A stretch of DNA of 64,000 nucleotides, from contig CP070727.1 of the NCBI GenBank assembly GCA_020350885.1, forward strand, positions 449,038 through 513,037, given 5' to 3'. Of this stretch, positions 9,182 through 18,205 are shown piece after piece (the stretch's first letter is position 1; the number at the start of each line of letters is the position of its first letter). The position numbers and the translations under genes are program-made. Source of the DNA: a bacterium. GTDB lineage: Bacteria > Krumholzibacteriota > Krumholzibacteriia > Krumholzibacteriales > Krumholzibacteriaceae. The notes under the pieces are model-generated. The model searched no databases and had not been told where the DNA came from. It saw only the letters and a list, made by a program, of their open reading frames with translations.

Positions 9182-9892
9182 ATGCGAAGAAGCAAGGATT
9201 CACGGATAAAGGCAACGGCGAGACGTGAGAAAGCCGCACCGGGCAAGGCGATGAAGGAGAAGGCCAACCGTGTACTCTCGGAACTCAAGAGGCTTTATCC
9301 CAATCCCCACCATTACCTGAACTTCGAAAATCCCTTCCAGCTTCTCATCGCCACGATCCTCTCGGCCCAATGCACCGATGAGAAGGTGAACGAGGTCACT
9401 ACGGATCTCTTCAGACGGTATCCCGGTCCCGGGGATTTCGCCGGGGAGAAGCTCGAATACATCGAGGAGGCCGTGCGCCCAACAGGATTCTTCAGGAACA
9501 AAGCGAAGGCGATCAAGGGCGCCTCTGAGGCGATCGTCGAACGATTCGGCGGGAAGGTGCCCGAAACCATGGATGGCCTGTGCTCCCTTCCCGGAATCGC
9601 CCGAAAGTCGGCGAACGCGATCCTCCAGCACGGATTCTCGAAGGTGGAGGGGATCGTGGTGGACACCCACGTAATCCGCCTCGCCAGGCGCCTCGGCTGG
9701 TCGCACGAGAAAGATCCAACCAAGATCGAACGTGATCTCATGACCCTCTTCGACCAGCATGAATGGCGGTGGATACCATTCTATCTCAAGAATCACGGGC
9801 GTACGATCTGCAGGGCACCGACGCCCAGGTGCGGTGAATGCGTGGTGAGCATCGTCTGTCCGTCGGCACTCATCGAACCGCCGAAGAAATAG
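9182..9892 (+). CDS. nth: Endonuclease III (DNA glycosylase/AP lyase)
   Basis: 236 residues. It removes oxidised pyrimidines from DNA and cleaves the abasic strand in base excision repair. The helix-hairpin-helix LPGIARKSANAIL (136-148) contains the catalytic Lys142, and Asp161 lies in VVDTHVIRLARRLG. The C-terminal iron-sulfur loop has Cys210, Cys217, Cys220 and Cys226 in the exact C-x6-C-x2-C-x5-C spacing. The N-terminus carries about 25 extra basic residues compared with E. coli Nth; an internal ATG at 9251 would remove most of them. The ParB-like gene starts 12 bases after the stop, so the two are probably cotranscribed. Confidence 0.95.
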   Translation: MRRSKDSRIKATARREKAAPGKAMKEKANRVLSELKRLYPNPHHYLNFENPFQLLIATILSAQCTDEKVNEVTTDLFRRYPGPGDFAGEKLEYIEEAVRPTGFFRNKAKAIKGASEAIVERFGGKVPETMDGLCSLPGIARKSANAILQHGFSKVEGIVVDTHVIRLARRLGWSHEKDPTKIERDLMTLFDQHEWRWIPFYLKNHGRTICRAPTPRCGECVVSIVCPSALIEPPKK

Positions 9893-9904
9893 GAAACGTG
9901 AGAG

Positions 9905-11002
9905 ATGGCCACAGACCGATTCCTGATTCACATCGATCCAACCATGCTCGACTACTCGACCGGTGCACCCCTGCGATTCCGGCGACACCTACCCGGTGAC
10001 GAGGGTGAGTCGAAGGCCGACCGTGAGCTCACCGCATCTGTGGGTCGGTTCGGTGTGATCCAGCCGCCGATCCTCGTGGGATCACCCGCAGCGCAGGCGA
10101 AATCGTATCTCGTCGTACACGGCCACCGGAGACTCGCCGCCGCCCGGGCGGCCGGGCTCGGATTGATTGAAGCCATCCTCTCGCCGGAGGTTTCAATATC
10201 ACAAGAGGAGATACTCACCCGCTGGCTCGAAGAGGTGCCGTCAGGGACGCCACTCTCGGAGCTCGAACTCATCATTCTCTCGAAGAAGGCGGCTGACTTC
10301 GCCCGCAGGAAATATACGGAGGAACGCGTGCCTGCAAATACGACCGTAAGGAAGCGGGGCAGGCATGCAGGCAGGGAACCGGATGCCCGGAGCAGATCAG
10401 CTACATCACCCCATCCACTTCTCTCGAAGGCATTCGAGAAGAAGCTTTCCCAACCTTACCTCGAGCGTCTCTGGGGCCTTCTCGAACTCGACGACGGTAC
10501 CCTCGAGGCCCTGCACACCGGTAAGGTCTCAACAGGGGACCTTCTTCTTCTGACCGGTGAACCTTCGATCAATGTAACCGAGGCAGTGCACCTCCTCTGC
10601 CGCGAGCAGCTCAACCGCCGCGAACAGAAGGAAGCGGTGCACCTCATGCTGCACCTGGTGAATCGTGGTGAGTCCGAGTGGCGGGATTTCCTCGACCGGT
10701 ACCGACGAGGCGGGCCAGCGCTCATTGAATCACTCCGCACCGCTTGTTACCCGAATCTCACGAACGACCTTGAGCGGATCGAGAAGATCGTTCAGTCGAT
10801 GCAGCTGCCGCCGGCAGTGTCGGTGCATCCATCGGAGCATTTGGAGGGGGGGCATTATCGTATCGAGTTGCGGCTAAGGCGGGAGGAGGAAATCAAGATC
10901 ACCCTGGAGAAATTGAGAATAGCATCGGAGACGGGTAAGTTTACCAGGTTGCTGGAAATACTTCGGGGGGAAGAGCGGTCAGATGGGGAAGGGCTGCCCT
11001 AG
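9905..11002 (+). CDS. ParB/Spo0J-like nuclease-domain protein
   Basis: 365 residues. The N-terminal 120 residues are a ParB/Srx-type domain: a GRFGVIQPPILV strand-turn and the signature VVHGHRRLAAARAAGL (70-85), a variant of the GERRxRAA box that binds CTP in ParB proteins. A Ser/Arg-rich linker (150-165) and a helical C-terminal half follow, with LSQPYLERLWGLLELDDGTLEALHTGKVSTGDLLLL resembling the central helix-turn-helix part of ParB-like proteins. No parA lies next to it, so it is unlikely to be the chromosome-partition ParB. It follows the endonuclease III gene directly, so a role in DNA handling or regulation is plausible but unproven. Confidence 0.7.
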   Translation: MATDRFLIHIDPTMLDYSTGAPLRFRRHLPGDEGESKADRELTASVGRFGVIQPPILVGSPAAQAKSYLVVHGHRRLAAARAAGLGLIEAILSPEVSISQEEILTRWLEEVPSGTPLSELELIILSKKAADFARRKYTEERVPANTTVRKRGRHAGREPDARSRSATSPHPLLSKAFEKKLSQPYLERLWGLLELDDGTLEALHTGKVSTGDLLLLTGEPSINVTEAVHLLCREQLNRREQKEAVHLMLHLVNRGESEWRDFLDRYRRGGPALIESLRTACYPNLTNDLERIEKIVQSMQLPPAVSVHPSEHLEGGHYRIELRLRREEEIKITLEKLRIASETGKFTRLLEILRGEERSDGEGLP

Positions 11003-11289
11003 ATGTAAGGCCAGCTCGCGTGGCGGCAAGACAGTTCCGGATGAATACAAAGAAATAATTGGGGGCGTGCAGGGTCGGGTGTCCCGGATTTTTCAACCCA
11101 TGAACTGCTTTTGCAGCACCCCCAAAAGAAATCTTCGGGCCAAGAAATATAAGATCAGTTCTTCAATTCCGCAAGAGCGCTAACGAAAATTTATTCATTA
11201 TTTTCTGGCTTGTGCCGGTCGCGGCAGACACCGGCCGCACACATCCGCAACAACACATTCACTGCCCAACGACTATCCATCGCCTTCAA

Positions 11290-12531
11290 TCACTCGAAGC
11301 GCAACGCCTCCACAGGGTCAACCTCTGCGGCCTGTCTTGCAGGGAAGATCCCGGCAAGAAGCGAGATCGCTGTCAGGATCGCCACCGTCACGACCGCAAT
11401 CGGCCAGGACCAAATGGGGTGGCCCATGTATTTCAATACTCCCTGATCGGTCGGCACGAGGCTCACCAGCCAAATAATGATGAGTGAGACACCGATCCCG
11501 ACCACACCTCCACCACCAGTAAGCAGGAACGACTCTCCGACATACTGTGTTATGATATGCCACCGTTTGGCACCGACCGCACGTTTGATTCCAAGCTCCC
11601 GCGTTCGTTCCTTTACGACCACGTACATGATATTTGCAACTCCGACACCGGCAACGATCAGTGTCAACGAGCCGATCACACCGAAGAAGATGTTGAATCC
11701 CAGCCAGATCTTCTTGGCGATCTCTTCAAACTCTATCGAGTCAAAGATCTGGATTGCGTACTCATCCGACGGATCGAAGCGATACTTCCGCCCGAGCAGG
11801 TACTTGGCGTCGCTGACGAGTTCCTTCACCCTGTAGCGGTCGTGCGGACGCATCCGGATATTCCAGAGCCTGCTCTGGCTATACACGGTAGCGAACGTTG
11901 TATGTGGAATGATGACCCGCTCCGAATCCGGACCGTTGGTCATGGACGTCTGCAGCTTCGGCTGCATGACACCAACAACAGTGTAAGGGAGATCATCCAC
12001 CTCGATCTTCTGCCCGACCGGATTCTCCGAGCCGAAGAGCGTCTTAGCAATCTCGTCGCCGATGAACGCAACGCGCCGCTGATCCTTGACGTCGGCATCG
12101 TTTATGTATCTCCCTCCCGGCTGCGGATACATGTGACGCATCTCGCTGTAATCGGGTCCGACGCCCTCACCGTAGGTCGTCGTCCGAACATCTCCGCGGC
12201 GCACCCGCATCGTACGTCCGTAACTCGGGCTGATGAGCTCGATGAGCGGGATGTTCTCGCGCAGAAGCGCTACATCTTCGATCGTAAAGACGATACGCCG
12301 TCCTTTAGGTAATCCCTGGTAGATCACCGAGGTTTCGCCCGACCAGATGCTCACCGTCGCATCGGTGAAGTTGAGCTGGCCTTCGAACATACGCTTCTCG
12401 AGACCGAAGCCGAAGGCGAGGAGCAATACTACCGACATCGTGCCCCAGATGATGGAGATCACGGTCAGTGTCACGCGCGTCTTCTGGTTCCGAAGATCGT
12501 AGATGAACTCCCTTATGAGTGTCTTGAACAT
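11290..12531 (-). CDS. MacB-like ABC transporter permease (FtsX/MacB fold)
   Basis: 413 residues with the MacB topology: one N-terminal helix (VTLTVISIIWGTMSVVLLLAFGFGL), a large periplasmic domain (about 45-270), and three C-terminal helices. The C-terminal region contains VANIMYVVVKERTRELGIKRAVGAKR, the coupling loop typical of MacB/LolC-type permeases, and ends in FPARQAAEVDPVEALRFE. Such proteins use ATP hydrolysed in the cytoplasm to drive a periplasmic mechanical movement, exporting macrolides, peptides or lipoproteins. It is last in an adaptor-permease-permease cluster. No ATP-binding subunit is encoded next to it. Confidence 0.9.
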   Translation of the reverse strand: MFKTLIREFIYDLRNQKTRVTLTVISIIWGTMSVVLLLAFGFGLEKRMFEGQLNFTDATVSIWSGETSVIYQGLPKGRRIVFTIEDVALLRENIPLIELISPSYGRTMRVRRGDVRTTTYGEGVGPDYSEMRHMYPQPGGRYINDADVKDQRRVAFIGDEIAKTLFGSENPVGQKIEVDDLPYTVVGVMQPKLQTSMTNGPDSERVIIPHTTFATVYSQSRLWNIRMRPHDRYRVKELVSDAKYLLGRKYRFDPSDEYAIQIFDSIEFEEIAKKIWLGFNIFFGVIGSLTLIVAGVGVANIMYVVVKERTRELGIKRAVGAKRWHIITQYVGESFLLTGGGGVVGIGVSLIIIWLVSLVPTDQGVLKYMGHPIWSWPIAVVTVAILTAISLLAGIFPARQAAEVDPVEALRFE

Positions 12532-12643
12532 GCCGTCACCACGTTATCGTACGGTCCAACCGGCACCCCGATGTGCGACTCCCCTTGCTTACCAGCCAAT
12601 CGAACACCTCTATACACCGGCCCTCCACAGGGAACCTATACCC

Positions 12644-13912
12644 TCAGTATCGCAGACACTCGATCGGATCGAGCCGGGCGGCCTTTCGAGCCGGGAAGAA
12701 GCCGGAAACGAATCCTATCGCGCCTATGATCAGGATCGAGACAATCGCTACAGTCGGATCTATTGCAGGTGTGCCGATCGCATTCTTCACAGAATCGGGA
12801 AGAATTATCAGGATCGAGGTAAGCCCCCAGGCAATGAGAAATCCGACGCCGGCCCCGAGCAACGTTATGAAAAATGTCTCGGCGAAGAACTGCGCCATTA
12901 TCACGTGCCGTTTCGCCCCGACGGCACGTTTGATTCCGATTTCCCTCGTCCGCTCCCGAACGACAACATACATGATATTCGACACCCCGAGCCCGCCTAC
13001 GCCAAGTGTCATCGCACCCATAATAACGAGAAAGACCGTGAAGGCATTGAAGAAGAGCATGAACTCGCTGAAGAACTCTGCCGTATCCCACATGCCGAGT
13101 GCATCCTTGTCGGCTGGATCGAATTTGTATTTTCTCCCCATGACCTCGTAAATACGGTCCGATACGAAGGTGGAGGGCGCTTTCGCAATATCGGGGGTCA
13201 CGATGACATTACTCAGGTAGCGGTGGCCGAACATCGACTTGAAGGTCGTTATCGGAATGAATGCACGTTCCGTGTCGCGCATCCCGTAACTCGAGTTCTG
13301 GACCTTGTCGATGAGTACGCCGATGACCCGGAACGGAACACCGTTGAGATACACGAACTCGCCGATTGCGTCCTCTGCCTCGCCGAACAGGAAATCCTTG
13401 AGGTCGTCACCGAGAAAGATAATCCGCCGCTTCTCGTCCACATCACGCTGATTGATGAAACGCCCACCGGGACGCGGAATCACATTACGTATCTCCCAGT
13501 AGTGGGGCGGCACCCCGGTCACAAGCGGATTGCGGACCTTTGTGCCGTAGCGCACGTATGCATCCCATCTCTGGTACTCGCCGCTGATCATCTTGATCTC
13601 CGGAATCTCGGAATTCAGGAGCTCAACGTCCGACTCCTGCAACCATATCCGACGATCCACACCGAATCCCTCGTACGGCTTCGTGGTCGTGCCCGGCCAT
13701 ATCAGAATGATCCCGTCGCCGATCCCGTTGAAGTTGGTGATGTTCTGACGCTTCGTGCTCGTTCCGAGGGCCATCATGATGACCACGGCCGCAGTGCCCC
13801 AGACGATGCCGAATATGGTGAGCGTCGTGCGTTTTTTCTGGGCACGCATGTCGCGCACGAATTCACCGAAGAGGGAAAAGATATAGGCGACTTCTATGAA
13901 GAATTGTTTCAA
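12644..13912 (-). CDS. MacB-like ABC transporter permease (paralogue)
   Basis: 422 residues, same architecture as the next gene downstream: N-terminal helix at TTLTIFGIVWGTAAVVIMMALG, periplasmic MacB_PCD domain, three C-terminal helices, and the loop VSNIMYVVVRERTREIGIKRAVGAKR. It ends in FPARKAARLDPIECLRY. The paired permeases probably form a heterodimer, since both follow one adaptor gene on the same strand (27 bases after the adaptor and 112 bases before the second permease). The two clearly arose by duplication but have diverged in the periplasmic domain. Confidence 0.9.
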   Translation of the reverse strand: MKQFFIEVAYIFSLFGEFVRDMRAQKKRTTLTIFGIVWGTAAVVIMMALGTSTKRQNITNFNGIGDGIILIWPGTTTKPYEGFGVDRRIWLQESDVELLNSEIPEIKMISGEYQRWDAYVRYGTKVRNPLVTGVPPHYWEIRNVIPRPGGRFINQRDVDEKRRIIFLGDDLKDFLFGEAEDAIGEFVYLNGVPFRVIGVLIDKVQNSSYGMRDTERAFIPITTFKSMFGHRYLSNVIVTPDIAKAPSTFVSDRIYEVMGRKYKFDPADKDALGMWDTAEFFSEFMLFFNAFTVFLVIMGAMTLGVGGLGVSNIMYVVVRERTREIGIKRAVGAKRHVIMAQFFAETFFITLLGAGVGFLIAWGLTSILIILPDSVKNAIGTPAIDPTVAIVSILIIGAIGFVSGFFPARKAARLDPIECLRY

Positions 13913-13939
13913 GGCGTTCGTCTCCTTACACCGGGGCCG

Positions 13940-15052
13940 CTAGATCTCCTTCTGCGGTTTCTCTAGGACCTCCTGGCCTTCCTCGAGACCCGACTTGACC
14001 TCGATCCGTATAGCATCAGAGAAACCTGTTTCGATGAGGATCACCTCCCGCCGGCCCTCGGGACCGGGCACCTCGACGTAGACGGAATCCTCCGCGAAGT
14101 AGACGACACGCTCGGGAATGACAAGCACTTCCTTCGCCTCATTGATAATGATATCGGCATTCGCCGAGTAACCAGCCCTGAGAAGCGCCAACCCCGTATC
14201 GTCGATAGAGATCTCGACGGGAAACATCCTGGAGTTGTTCTCCTCACGCGCCTTCAACGAGATCTTTGTCAGTGTCCCCGGCACAACCTTGTCAGGAAGC
14301 GCCCCGACCTTGATCTCAACCGTCATCCCGTAGTGCAGTTTCCCGACGTCGATCTCATCGACCGTACCCTTGAAGACCAGGCTGTCCATATCAGCTATCG
14401 TCATGAGCACCGTTCCCTCCTGGTAGGAGGTGAGCGGCACGACGGGATCGCCGATATTTACATTCTTCTCGAGTATGAATCCACCGATGGGCGAACGGAT
14501 CACACCCTCGATGCGCCTGCCGGCTATATTCACGCTCCCCTTCTCGATAAGTGCCAGACGCTCATTGCTCATCTTGAGCTGTAGTTCTGCCTGCTCGTAG
14601 TCCTTCTCTATCTGTTCGTACTCCGTCTTCGAGATCAGCCCTCTCGCCAGGAGCTCTTTGCTCCGATCCAAGTTTTTTTCAGCGTTCTTGAGCGCAATCG
14701 CATCCATCTCGACCGTGCGCTTTGCCTGAGCGAGCTCGAGGGGAGTGGGATCGGGCCTGATCTCGATAAGCGACTCTTCCGCCTCCACCTTCTCGCCAGG
14801 TTCCCGGTAGATGGTCTTCACTACACCGGACACCTTGGACTTGATGGAGATCTCGTTCCTGGGCACGATGGAGCCCACTGCCAACGCCTTCTCGATGATA
14901 TCCCCCCGCTCGACCTTGATGACGGGACCGACGTCATGTGCCTTCCCGTTCCTCTCTTTTAAAACGACAAATACCGCGACCGCCGCTACGACGACGATCG
15001 CGATGACCAACCATACCGTCCGTTTCCTGCTCCTGCGCCTCTTTGCGTTCAT
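13940..15052 (-). CDS. Periplasmic adaptor (membrane fusion) protein, MacA/HlyD-like
   Basis: 370 residues. An N-terminal anchor (TVWLVIAIVVVAAVAVFVVL) is followed by a lipoyl/barrel-sandwich half (SKVSGVVKTIYREPGEKVEAEESLIEI), an alpha-hairpin (about residues 100-170, heptad-rich, LDRSKELLARGLISKTEYEQ), the second lipoyl half (GVIRSPIGGFILEKNVNIGDPV) and beta-barrel and membrane-proximal domains. It would link the MacB-like permeases to an outer-membrane channel. First gene of the cluster. Neither an outer-membrane TolC-like gene nor an ABC ATPase gene is present nearby, so those parts must be supplied from elsewhere. Confidence 0.9.
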   Translation of the reverse strand: MNAKRRRSRKRTVWLVIAIVVVAAVAVFVVLKERNGKAHDVGPVIKVERGDIIEKALAVGSIVPRNEISIKSKVSGVVKTIYREPGEKVEAEESLIEIRPDPTPLELAQAKRTVEMDAIALKNAEKNLDRSKELLARGLISKTEYEQIEKDYEQAELQLKMSNERLALIEKGSVNIAGRRIEGVIRSPIGGFILEKNVNIGDPVVPLTSYQEGTVLMTIADMDSLVFKGTVDEIDVGKLHYGMTVEIKVGALPDKVVPGTLTKISLKAREENNSRMFPVEISIDDTGLALLRAGYSANADIIINEAKEVLVIPERVVYFAEDSVYVEVPGPEGRREVILIETGFSDAIRIEVKSGLEEGQEVLEKPQKEI

Positions 15053-15163
15053 ATCGACAACACCACCATTGTCAATAGGTTGGGATGGGATAAGCGACTA
15101 TACGTAATACGAGTGGTGAGTGCCTATTGTTCCAGAGACCAACTCGGTCCGGGTATACGCTAT

Positions 15164-16699
15164 TTACTCATAATAGCTCTTCCATTCGGCGACCTTCTTC
15201 TCGATATCAGGGGCGCTGGTATCACCCGGGACAAGCCGCAGGTATTCCTGATACACCTCCATCGCATTCTTGTAGAGTGTCGCCTCCTCATACATTCTGC
15301 CGAGCTCCTTGTAGACCCAAGGCATGTCCCGACGCACCCGGTCCTCATCCATTCTACGGAGCTTCTCGAGTGTGGTAAGCATTCCCTGCTCGTTCTCCGC
15401 CAGCTTATGGGCTCTGTAGATAGCGGTTTGAAGGGCGAAGTCTTTCGGTCGTATCTGGGCTACCCTGTTGAAATAGGTAATTGCATCGTAGGGGCGCTTG
15501 GCATTTAGATAAAATACCCCTCGTTGGAAGTCCATTTCGACGGCTGGTATGACCTTCGTCAGGTCGGGGGTCTCGAGGACAGCCGTACCCGCTTCGATCT
15601 TGTCGCCAACGGCGAGCACACGGGCAAGCTGAAAGAACCCATTCAGGTAGGCGCCATCGAGAGCGTACGCCTCGAGGAGCGCCTGCCGACTCTCTATCCC
15701 TCTTTCAGCGAATCCACGCGCTACAGCCAGCGCGAACCAGAGGCCCGGATCGCGGGTATACTTCTCGACTAGTTCTTCATAGACCGCGATTGCAGGCTCG
15801 TAGCGCAACGCGACCAGGGAATCCTCCGCCACCATCATCTTCGACCACTTCTCGAAGACGGGCTCCCGTAAATAGGAAGGCTTAGTGAAGGCATCCCGCA
15901 TCACCCTGCCGAAGAACCTGATATCCATCGGGCAGAGGCCGCTCTGTGTGCACAGGTTTATGGTGACCATCCTCGTGTGCAGCCCTTTACCCCTCAAAGC
16001 TTCGGCGAACTTCAAGAGTGATCTCGTGCCGGTCTGGTACGAAGGATCCTGTGCCCGGAGTCCAACGAAGTAAGCGAGATCGATGTCCAGGATTATGCTT
16101 TCCCCCTCACCGATCTCCATATCCTCGAGCCTCGTAATCGTGATGGGCAGTCCCGTCAATGTGCCTACGATATGGCTGCCGGACGGTCGAAGATCCTTCA
16201 AAACCGATTCCGGAAAGCCCCTGCGGGTCATCAGGAATGTCTTAAAGACCTCGATCGGCTGTGACGTGGCTGGTTGATTTGAAGGGATCACCCACACGAC
16301 CCGCTTGAAGAACTCCGCCCTGAAGCCCAAGTTCACGAATCCCCCACCTTTGAGGGATGGGGCGAGTTGGTCGACGATCGCCGTGTTGCCGCGCTTAAGA
16401 TGCTCGCCGGCATTCCGCAGATCTTGCTCGCTGCTTGCAGCGAACATCCGCATTCCATCGGATGTATCGATATGCACGAGAACATCGACCTGTACCTTCC
16501 TTGCCGACCAGAGCTTGAGCGTCTGGGTATCGTTTTCGACCAGGAAGACATCCTTGAGTGCATCCTTCCCCGCTACACCAGCCCGCTCTCCGCCCCCGCA
16601 ACCCGCGTGACCTAAAATGAGTAATGCACATACGAACATCACCCGGAGCAATAAACACCATTGAAAGGACCTGATGACGCTAACCGCCTTCTCACACAT
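15164..16699 (-). CDS. TPR-containing exported lipoprotein with a UPF0489-like N-terminal region
   Basis: 511 residues. An N-terminal hydrophobic stretch (CLLLRVMFVCALLILGHAGC) ends in Cys followed by GGG, as in lipoproteins, though His at -3 is unusual. Residues 60-260 contain VLVHIDTSDGM, VVWVIPSNQ and ILDIDLAYFVG in an order recalling UPF0489/arginase-fold proteins (HxDxHxD and DxDxDYF), but with several metal-ligand positions changed. From about 300 onward there are tetratricopeptide repeats (e.g. EPAIAVYEELVEKYTRDPGLWFALA and KNAMEVYQEYLRLVPGD). A periplasm-facing scaffold built around a dead enzyme fold is one reading. Transcribed as a single gene 111 bases upstream of the efflux adaptor. 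Confidence 0.55.
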   Translation of the reverse strand: MCEKAVSVIRSFQWCLLLRVMFVCALLILGHAGCGGGERAGVAGKDALKDVFLVENDTQTLKLWSARKVQVDVLVHIDTSDGMRMFAASSEQDLRNAGEHLKRGNTAIVDQLAPSLKGGGFVNLGFRAEFFKRVVWVIPSNQPATSQPIEVFKTFLMTRRGFPESVLKDLRPSGSHIVGTLTGLPITITRLEDMEIGEGESIILDIDLAYFVGLRAQDPSYQTGTRSLLKFAEALRGKGLHTRMVTINLCTQSGLCPMDIRFFGRVMRDAFTKPSYLREPVFEKWSKMMVAEDSLVALRYEPAIAVYEELVEKYTRDPGLWFALAVARGFAERGIESRQALLEAYALDGAYLNGFFQLARVLAVGDKIEAGTAVLETPDLTKVIPAVEMDFQRGVFYLNAKRPYDAITYFNRVAQIRPKDFALQTAIYRAHKLAENEQGMLTTLEKLRRMDEDRVRRDMPWVYKELGRMYEEATLYKNAMEVYQEYLRLVPGDTSAPDIEKKVAEWKSYYE

Positions 16700-16999
16700 A
16701 CTTTTTCACTTCCTTTTACTCCTGATGAATACGCAACGCCTGATATCCTGCCTTTGCTTGAAGTTGTTCTCGAAACATAACAACCCCGGATAGGACGTTC
16801 AATGTAAATATAGCAACGACGACATGCACCCACAATACATGCACGCTACTTGACTTCAATCAATCCTTCACGTTACCCTAGGTGACGATCCTTATCGTTA
16901 TAAACGGGGGTAGAAGCGCGAGCTAGAAGGACCCCGCGTACAAGTAGATACAATGGGAGACCGTGAAACGGCGAATATCCTCCCGCAAAGGAGATCCAA
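16700..16999. other. Divergent intergenic region, nothing recognised
   Basis: This lies between the TPR lipoprotein (minus) and the phosphoglycerate mutase gene (plus). A TTGACT at 16850-16855 could be a -35 element for the plus-strand gene, but the sequence 17 bases on (TTACCC) is a poor -10. AAAGGAGA at 16988-16995 is the ribosome binding site of the mutase gene. No gene seen. Confidence 0.4.
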
Positions 17000-18205
17000 A
17001 TGCTGCGTCATCTGTTGAGGCCGAATGAAGCGAAGATCGTCTTCCTGATCCTGGACGGTCTCGGAGGCATACGGAACAGTGAATTCCCACAGACAGCCCT
17101 CGAGGCGGCCAACACACCGAACCTCGACGCCCTCGCAGGGGAGGGCCTGTGCGGAAGGAGCATGCCGATCTCCAATGGCATAACGCCCGGCAGCGGCCCC
17201 GCACACTTCGCGCTCTTCGGTTACGATCCCCTCGCACCGGAGAACGACGTGGGACGCGGGGTGCTCGAGGTGACCGGTTCAGGCTACGATCTCGAAGCGA
17301 TGGACATTGCGATCAGAGGCAACTTCGCTACGGTGAACGCCGATAGGGTACTCACAGATCGGCGGGCGGGACGCATCCCGCACGAGGAGTGCATCCGTCT
17401 TTGCACGAAGCTCGGCAGCACAATACAATCGATCGACGGTGTTCAGATTATCATCATGCCGGTGCGGGAGTACCGCTTCGGTGTGGTGCTGCGCGGGAAG
17501 GGGCTTTCCCCGGAGGTCGAGGAGACCGATCCACAGCTTACGGGGAAAAAACCGCTCGACCCGGTCGCCACCAGCCCCGAAGCGGAGCGAACCGCCGGTA
17601 TCATCGCACAGTTCATCACCCGGGCGAACGAGGCGCTCGCCGACGAGAAGAAGGCCAACACGGTGCTCATGCGGGGGATCTCACGAAGGCCGGCGATCGA
17701 ACCCCTCCAGGAGCGTACGGGGCTCACACCGGCTGCCATCGCCTCCTATCCACTCTACCGCGGTGTTGCGCGGCTCTGCGGGATGGAGCTCATCGACACC
17801 GGCTTCTCGGTCGAAGAGGAGATTGAGACGCTCCGCTCCGCCTACAACAAGGGCTACGACTTCTTCTTCGTCCATATCAAGAAGGCCGATTCCTACGGCG
17901 AGGACGGCAATATCGAGGGAAAGATCAAGGTGATCGAGGAGGTCGACCGGCACATTCCCAGCATACTCGAACTATCACCAGAGGTCATCATCGTCACAGG
18001 GGACCACTCGACACCGTGCGCCCTCAAGCTCCATTCCTGGCATCCGGTCCCGTTTTTGGTCCGCTCGAACGTATGCGGTATGGATGCGACGGTGGCATTC
18101 AACGAAACTGAATGCGACAAGGGTGCGCTGGGCGTATTTCCGGCCCGAAAGATCATGGAGCTCGCCCTGGCGAATGCCGGCAAGCTCAAGAAACACGGCG
18201 CCTGA
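17000..18205 (+). CDS. apgM: 2,3-bisphosphoglycerate-independent phosphoglycerate mutase, archaeal type
   Basis: 401 residues, the usual length for the archaeal-type (ApgM) enzyme of the alkaline phosphatase superfamily. It interconverts 3- and 2-phosphoglycerate in glycolysis/gluconeogenesis in the cytoplasm. The first metal ligand is Asp19 in FLILDGLGG, and the phosphorylated Ser65 lies in ITPGSGPAHFALFGYDP. The late metal-site motifs VHIKKADSYGEDG and IVTGDHSTP are present, and the substrate-binding NTPNLD follows the first motif. The start is supported by AAAGGAGA five bases upstream. Its TGA stop abuts the stop codon of the convergent downstream gene with no base between. Confidence 0.95.
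   Translation: MLRHLLRPNEAKIVFLILDGLGGIRNSEFPQTALEAANTPNLDALAGEGLCGRSMPISNGITPGSGPAHFALFGYDPLAPENDVGRGVLEVTGSGYDLEAMDIAIRGNFATVNADRVLTDRRAGRIPHEECIRLCTKLGSTIQSIDGVQIIIMPVREYRFGVVLRGKGLSPEVEETDPQLTGKKPLDPVATSPEAERTAGIIAQFITRANEALADEKKANTVLMRGISRRPAIEPLQERTGLTPAAIASYPLYRGVARLCGMELIDTGFSVEEEIETLRSAYNKGYDFFFVHIKKADSYGEDGNIEGKIKVIEEVDRHIPSILELSPEVIIVTGDHSTPCALKLHSWHPVPFLVRSNVCGMDATVAFNETECDKGALGVFPARKIMELALANAGKLKKHGA

Noticed and set aside
10983-11183. Short plus-strand open frame overlapping the end of the ParB-like gene
   Set aside because: Low-complexity composition, no recognisable domain and no independent ribosome binding site.
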